Positions 58,779 to 64,000 of a stretch of DNA of 64,000 nucleotides are shown in pieces (position 1 is the stretch's first letter; every line of letters starts with the position of its first letter). Below the pieces are notes generated by a model, which saw nothing but the letters and a program-made list of their open reading frames with translations, searched no databases and was not told the DNA's origin. The translations under genes were made by a program, and so were the position numbers. The stretch comes from Pyrenophora tritici-repentis (Eukaryota > Ascomycota > Dothideomycetes > Pleosporales > Pleosporaceae), in contig NC_089390.1 of assembly GCF_003171515.1 (NCBI RefSeq), positions 1,488,001-1,552,000 on the forward strand, written 5' to 3'.

Positions 58779-59371
58779 ATGGCTCAGGTACGTCTATTTT
58801 GCATTGCTCTGCTATGCTCCATTCGGCTCTGCTGTACACCGCAATTGCTAATCCCTTCGGATAGAAAGCCACCAAGACGCTCGCCGCGTCCAACACAAAG
58901 CGCCTCAACCAGACCCTTTACACCAGCCTTGCCGTCCACGCCATCTGGTGGCTCCTGCGTGCCTTCTTCTTCCGGACTTCCTTCTCCCGCAAATCCCTCG
59001 TCCTCTACCTGGTCTTATCCGCTCCGCAACTGCTCATCCAGCTCTACTTGGAGCGCCTCTCCCGTCCCACCTTCACCGCTGATGGCGCCGTCAGGAAGCC
59101 CGGTGAGGATCTCGATGCCAAGGGTCTGACTGAATACATGTGGGACGTTGTCTACTGGACATATGCCTGCATTGTCCTGTCCGCCCTGCTTGGGGACTAC
59201 GCCTGGTTTCTCTGGGCCATAATTCCGGCTTACAGCGTCTACTCGGCATGGGGCGTATATACGGGTATGAGAGGTGGATACCAGGATGCAGCGGGGGTAC
59301 CACAGCCCCAGGCAAGCAAGAGACAAGCCAAGATGGAGAAGCGGGGTGGGCAAAAGATGCAGTATCGTTGA
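58779..59371 (+). CDS. SND2: SND2/TMEM208-family ER protein-targeting factor
   Basis: Exons 58779-58787 (nine bases, ATGGCTCAG) and 58865-59371 give 516 nt (171 aa). The product starts MAQKATKTLAASNTKRLNQT and has three or four membrane segments (LAVHAIWWLLRAFFF, SLVLYLVLSAPQLLIQLYLE, MWDVVYWTYACIVLSALLG, AWFLWAIIPAYSVYSAWGVY). It ends in a basic QASKRQAKMEKR tail. TMEM208/Snd2 is part of the SRP-independent route into the endoplasmic reticulum. Length matches the family. Confidence 0.9.
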
Positions 59372-59594
59372 GGACATGCCTCACGTCATGCATCGGTATA
59401 AGTGTGTAGGTTAATAGTTCTTCTACATGTGCAATGTCATGAGCCATTGCTCTCCACATGCACTATTGAGTTGGGCAGCCGACTGTCTATGTGTCGGCTC
59501 CGTGTGCCACCTCATCATGGCGCCACCTGTAGCATCCTATCGACATGCTACACACCCAAATCCATCCATACACTATAATATACATCGTACAAGC

Positions 59595-61029
59595 TCATGC
59601 CTCGACACGCGTGGGAATCTTGGGAATGCCCCTCTTGCGGTCCTGGTGTGGCACTCCATAACGCCAGCCAGCCGCCGCCGCTCCTCTGCCGTCGCGTCCC
59701 GCCGTCTCGACACTGACGTCCTGAATGACAAAGTCCCATCGTCGTTTAGGCACAACCTTGAGCGCCCTGAGCTCTTCTTCTTTCCGTCGCGTCTCAGCCC
59801 GTTTCTTTTCTTGCTCCTTTTCAAACCGCTCCGTCGCCAGTCTTGTACGTTCACCCACCGAAAGACCCATCTCGAGTTCACGCTCTGCATGTACGAGTTC
59901 GGGATGAGGAATACGCGCATCCGCAGGCAGCAGATTGTTATCAAACGCTTTGCCAGCATCAACACGAGTGAAACGGCGCGATTCGGCAACGGGAACAAAG
60001 AGTTGCTGGCGAGTCGCAGGGTGAACGATCAAGTCATTAATGGGTTCATGGGGTATTGGGCGTTTGCCCTTGTTCTTGGGTAGCGATGTGTTGATAAATG
60101 GCGTCGTTGGAAGCATGGCTAGTACAGCTTTGGAGTAGGGTAGCGCGAGTGTTTTGCCCTGATCATATGTGTAAGCAGAGATCTCGCAGTATTCTCTTAT
60201 TCAAGAAATAACAATGGCGACGACGTTCAGCAAGAGCATGACTTAATGTTTGTAACCATGTAGATGTCTTAAAGACTAATCGATTTTTAAGAAACTCATC
60301 ATGTCGTTCAAGTGTGCAAGGAGGAAATGTGGCACGTACCTGGGCTATCCATTCCTTCTCCATCTGCTTTAGCCGCACTACGGCGCCAACACGCTCGTTG
60401 CTGACGCCAAATTCGACACTAGCGAGTGACACGGTAGCGCCATCCTTCTTCACTCTTTGGTATATCGCTTCTCGCAGGTCTTCGCTGAGTACTGGCTGGC
60501 TGCGGAAGTACTGATTTAGTGGAAATGGACGCAAGTCTTCTGCCGTTTCTGGTGGAAGCTTCCCGTCACCTGGTGCCTCGCTCGCCTTGCTCACTTCTTG
60601 GTCGTCCGTCTCACTTGCCAGTACTGCCGCCTCTAACTGCTCAAGGCTCTCTTGTGCTGCTGGTGTCGCGTTCTCGCTAGGCTTTTCTGACTTGACTTCG
60701 GCATCCGTCTGTCCCGCCTTGGTTGCTTCCGCTGTCTTCACTCCGTCTCTCCGCCACCCGGGCCCTGCGCGGACGAGATTACCATACTTGTCGTAAGCGC
60801 CCAAGTAGTTTGTTGAGTCTGGTATCGGCTCCTTCAGTTGTCGGCCAGGCCCATTGAGCCACTCATAAAATTTTCGCCGCCGCAATGTGATTTGCGGACA
60901 TGGTGTTTGTGAGAATTGCCGTGGTGACTGCACTGGTAACGTGACCGTCTGTGGCCGTGCCGAGCACGAGGGGAATGGTGATGAAGTCGCAGTTGCGGAG
61001 AGCCTAGACGATCGCAACCGAGGACGCAT
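59595..61029 (-). CDS. MRPS35: Mitochondrial small-subunit ribosomal protein mS45 (MRPS35/Bot1)
   Basis: Exons 61029-60340 and 60158-59595 give 1254 nt (417 aa); the 181-nt intron joins KEWIAQ to GKTLALPYSKAV in phase 0, merging what look like two separate frames. An Arg/Ser-rich presequence (MRPRLRSSRLSATATSSPFP) precedes RRRKFYEWLNGPGRQLKEP, then an acidic linker, then the conserved PFPLNQYFRSQPVLSEDLRE, SVEFGVSNERVGAVVRLKQM and MLPTTPFINTSLPKNK segments typical of the Bot1p family. A coiled, basic helix (ERFEKEQEKKRAETRRKEEE) and a RYGVPHQDRKRGIPKIP end follow. It acts in the mitochondrial matrix on the small ribosomal subunit. The upstream TTG-initiated extension was not used. Confidence 0.85.
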
Positions 61030-62227
61030 TTCGTTTCCAGCACGAGACAGCACAATCAATTACTACCGCATTTACAGAGCCTAAAGAAGAAAAGAAGGGA
61101 AAGAACGGGTTCAAGCGTGGGGTGTAATGTGGTTGGGTGGATGAGGGCGTAATTGGGAGCTTGCAGGAAATTCTGATAGAGGCAGCGCTAGTACTAGTGC
61201 CTTGGCGTTCAGAAAAGTACGCCCGGACACGACTTCTTCTGGTACGGCATCACGTCCATGAGTGCAGAGTTGGGCATCGGCACCAAAGCTTGAACTGAAG
61301 TGCTCCTGTGGCATTGTTTAGCTAGAGCCACCGGTTATGACGTAAGGCCATGTACAATGGTGTTTGTATTATGGGCAATATTGGAACCAGTGGGCACGGC
61401 TCATAGATCATTCAGTGTAGGGATCTGCTGTGCCTAACGCCATGCATTGCAGCCAAACAAGTACTCAAGAAGAAGGCCGTTACGTACAGAGCCGGAGCCA
61501 TCGCGCGAGACCATGAGGAAAAGAGTAAACCAAAACAACAAGGAACCAGTACGCTGTAGGGACAGGATAGTGCCTATCGGCAACATGTCCCAAAGCGAGA
61601 TGCCCATCTATCCTGCAATTGAACCTCTGGTAAAGGAGACATGCATTTTACGATCCAATCCATGAGCAGCCATGCAAAGAAACGTCTGCCCGCATATTCA
61701 GAGAATGGACCCGAGCCAGCCCGTGCACATTCAAGATGGATAGCGCCGGACCATGTATGTCTCCCGTAACACGTGTAATGCAGGCAAATGAAACAGAAGG
61801 CAGTTGAAACCCCAAGAATACGCCTACGGTACGAACAGTCTCCCATTCACACAGTCCAGCTCTCCCACTGGTGAGAAAGAAGGGGTATATAAGGCACTGC
61901 CTCCCAAGAAAAACAACAAAAACAAACCTTTTTCAAACTCCGGTGCGGTGACCAAACAAGCAACTCGCACAAGGGGGAATCATCGCTGTATGCTGGAAAG
62001 AGGTCCACACCCGACAGGCATGATAGCCCTGGATATTCCGCGCCAGTACCCATGCCCTTGCATTAATGAAGCCAAAACAACCCAAACGACTAAACACCTT
62101 GCCATGACTGAAATGACTGAATATAGTGGCAACAATGGACGAAGCGAGTTTCGCAAATGCTCAGTGATGTATACGCCCCCAACTCCTAGATCATCACTCG
62201 TAATGGCATAGCAGATTAACGGCGTCT
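61030..62227. other. Spacer between WHI3 3' end and mS45 promoter
   Basis: About 1.2 kb. The plus-strand frame at 61804-62211 lacks any resemblance to a family and is AT/Asn-Lys-rich; not called. No repeat or RNA gene recognised. Confidence 0.4.
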
Positions 62228-63913
62228 CTAGCGCCCCATCATGTATGTGGAGTAGCCTCCGAAGCCGTTGCCAGCGCCACTGGATGCTAGTGGCTGGCGC
62301 ATCCCACCGGCCATGACGTTGGGATTCATTCCAAAGCCGCCATTGGAATGGACTCCAAAGCCAGAGCTACCGTTGGTGTGGAGTGAAGCGGATAACCCTG
62401 GGGGTGCAGATAGTCCTGGTGGTGGGCCAGTAGCCGTGGAGAAGCCCGGGGGGGCTACGACATTGTTACCAAACCCGGAAAGAGGGGTAGTGGGAGTAAT
62501 GGCAGACTGCGGGCCCATGCCAGAGTTCTGACCACTACGAACACCTAGGGGGTTCTTTGAGAAGCTGAGGCGAATGCCACCCTTGACGCTGTTGTGGAGC
62601 ATGTATCCGTAGAGCTCGTTCAAGGCCTTGGTAGCAAACGACGTGTCCTCAAATTCGACAAAACACATGGGCCCGTTCTGCTTGGTGCGGAAGCAGAGGC
62701 GCTTGTATCCACGCTGCTTTGAGAAGACGGCTTTGAGCTCGTCTTCAGATGTATCCATGGGTAGGTTCCCAACATAGAGAGTATTGCATGGCGGATTTTG
62801 ATCAGCCGGGTTCACTGGTGGATAGGTAGGCCTGGCAAAATGCTGGGAGTACTGCTGGTAGCCTGTACTTGGTCCATTGCTCAAGGCAGAAGGAAGGCTG
62901 TGTGGTGACATGGCCGACATGGAGGGGCCCGGCGATTGCATGTTGGATGTCGAGCGGGGAGAGGCGTAATTGGAAAGCGGGGGGGATTTCATGCCTGTGA
63001 CGCCGTTTGTGTTGAGGGAAAGAGAGGCAAAGCGCTGCTGGACGCCCGTCGGGATGGAAGAGGTGTTTGGGTTGGTGGCACGGCGCTGCAGGTTGGACTG
63101 TAGGGGTGGACCAGCCGTGGCGTACCCAATGGATTCGTTGAGCAGGCCATCGTCATCATCAGCCTCGTTGTTGATGATTGACTTGCCCACATTGCGGCTG
63201 GTGAAGGAGGTGTTGACGGGGGATGTCGGCGAGAAGAGGTTGGTGACGGGGAATTCCCCGTTGCCAAGACCCGGGGTCCCGTTGGGTGGGGACATCTTCT
63301 CCATGTTTTGGAAGGTGCCGTTGTATCGCGAAGACTGACGGCCGTTTGCAGCGGGGGCCTGCATGGCGGCCGAGGGCGGGGCTGATCGCGCGGGTGTGCT
63401 GTCGACTGTGTTGCGACGCGAACCGATGGCACCAGGCGGGCCATCGTGTATCATCTCGACGACCAGCGTCGCGTCGTTGGTGGCATTGCGCTTGCCGTTG
63501 AGTAGGTCGCGCGCCTCACGTGCGCCCTCGAGGGTTTGGAAGTGGGCAAGAGCACAGGCGAAGCCCTTGTCGTCGGCGTGCCTAGGGTGCGAAACGAGCT
63601 CGCAGTCGACTAGATCTTTGGCGAAGAGGAGGATGTTGCGCACCGCCTCGCGGTCGCTGCTGCTCGGCAGCTTGCGCAACAGGATGGTGTGGCGGGCCTT
63701 TTGTCCAGGGCTCTTTTCGACGGGCCTGCGCTCGCCGATTGCGACTGGCAGGCCGTACATGTGCGATGCGAAGACGTCGGCCGTCATCGTCTTGTGCGAA
63801 GCAAAGGGTTTTGGCGGGGAAGAGGATGTGGAGCTGCTGTGGGAGCCGTGGGGGAAGGGGCTGTTGGACAAGTTCGAGGGGCTCGTGCTGCCGGGGCTAG
63901 GCCTGGCGGCCAT
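62228..63913 (-). CDS. WHI3: WHI3-like RNA-binding protein with two RRM-type domains
   Basis: Single exon, 561 aa. An N-terminal divergent RRM (about 75-153: HTILLRKLPSSSDREAVRNI ... LVVEMIHDG) is followed by a long Ser/Asn/Pro-rich disordered segment, the canonical C-terminal RRM (about 375-458; RNP2 LYVGNL, RNP1-like MCFVEFED) and a Gly/Pro-rich tail with PPPGLSAPPGL repeats ending GGYSTYMMGR. The RRM sequence CNTLYVGNLPMDTSEDELK and the RSGQNSGMG-type tail are typical of the Whi3 family. In yeast Whi3 holds back the G1 cyclin CLN3 mRNA and forms condensates through disordered regions. Upstream sequence continues beyond the window edge. Confidence 0.9.
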   Translation of the reverse strand: MAARPSPGSTSPSNLSNSPFPHGSHSSSTSSSPPKPFASHKTMTADVFASHMYGLPVAIGERRPVEKSPGQKARHTILLRKLPSSSDREAVRNILLFAKDLVDCELVSHPRHADDKGFACALAHFQTLEGAREARDLLNGKRNATNDATLVVEMIHDGPPGAIGSRRNTVDSTPARSAPPSAAMQAPAANGRQSSRYNGTFQNMEKMSPPNGTPGLGNGEFPVTNLFSPTSPVNTSFTSRNVGKSIINNEADDDDGLLNESIGYATAGPPLQSNLQRRATNPNTSSIPTGVQQRFASLSLNTNGVTGMKSPPLSNYASPRSTSNMQSPGPSMSAMSPHSLPSALSNGPSTGYQQYSQHFARPTYPPVNPADQNPPCNTLYVGNLPMDTSEDELKAVFSKQRGYKRLCFRTKQNGPMCFVEFEDTSFATKALNELYGYMLHNSVKGGIRLSFSKNPLGVRSGQNSGMGPQSAITPTTPLSGFGNNVVAPPGFSTATGPPPGLSAPPGLSASLHTNGSSGFGVHSNGGFGMNPNVMAGGMRQPLASSGAGNGFGGYSTYMMGR

Positions 63914-64000
63914 GTCGTCCTTTGTTCGTCAGCGTGCGTGGACGGCCGTCGCAGAGACAAAGGCCGCGACGCAGGCAGCCGCGACGAGGGACGGTCGAGT

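Noticed and set aside
60159..60339. Two separate genes at 59595-60116 and 60163-61059
   Set aside because: A GT-AG intron fuses them in phase 0 into one mS45 protein with the expected conserved order.
1..64000. tRNA, rRNA or CRISPR features
   Set aside because: No T-arm-like GGTTCRANYCC in a cloverleaf context, no rRNA segments and no spaced direct repeats were found by eye; a tRNAscan run would settle the tRNA point.
1..64000. Secondary-metabolite cluster or defence system
   Set aside because: No synthase, efflux or pathway regulator set; neighbouring genes are housekeeping genes in mixed orientation.

Overview
The window is nuclear DNA of a filamentous ascomycete (Pezizomycotina). Genes have short GT-AG introns of about 45-230 nt, no operons and fungal-specific families: a THI5/NMT1 gene with a TPP riboswitch, HOS4, WHI3, a DFG10-type reductase and the yeast-type mitoribosomal protein mS45. 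A Dothideomycete (Pleosporales-like) source is my inference from the feel of the proteins; no search was run.

Layout. 0.3-6 kb, all minus strand: an AhpD/carboxymuconolactone-decarboxylase-like enzyme, the thiamine-pyrimidine synthase NMT1/THI5 with a riboswitch in its leader, and a homeobox plus C2H2 regulator. 7.9-16.7 kb, plus strand: tef1 (EF-1alpha), an aftiphilin/Laa2-like trafficking protein and a PAS kinase. 17-25.5 kb: a secreted M14 carboxypeptidase (-), a Nudix hydrolase (+) and a ferric reductase (-), separated by long gene-poor gaps. 28.7-39 kb: a 962-residue nuclear-type protein of unknown function (+), then SLS1, an NT-C2 (EEIG1/EHBP1) protein and Ku80 (all -). 39.3-45.2 kb: an intact Ty1/copia retrotransposon. 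46-64 kb: DFG10 (-) divergent from HOS4 (+), an SDR pseudogene (-), formyl-tetrahydrofolate deformylase (-), cytochrome b5 reductase (+), CDC27/APC3 (-) divergent from SND2/TMEM208 (+), mS45 (-) and WHI3 (-). Most of these are housekeeping genes, and I see no biosynthetic cluster or defence island.

The unusual content is mobile DNA touching genes. (1) Two copies of a 113-bp inverted-repeat element; one supplies the last ten codons and the stop of NMT1. (2) A 128-bp hairpin element with a perfect 8-bp target duplication (hAT-type MITE), 22 nt upstream of the carboxypeptidase ATG. (3) A copia element with 203-bp LTRs that differ at one position, 5-bp target duplications and one open 1669-codon gag-pol frame, pointing into the Ku80 promoter. 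(4) An SDR gene broken by three stops and several frameshifts. The TPP riboswitch is a clear regulatory RNA. Exon structures were derived by hand from splice signals and reading frame; every total exon length is a multiple of three.
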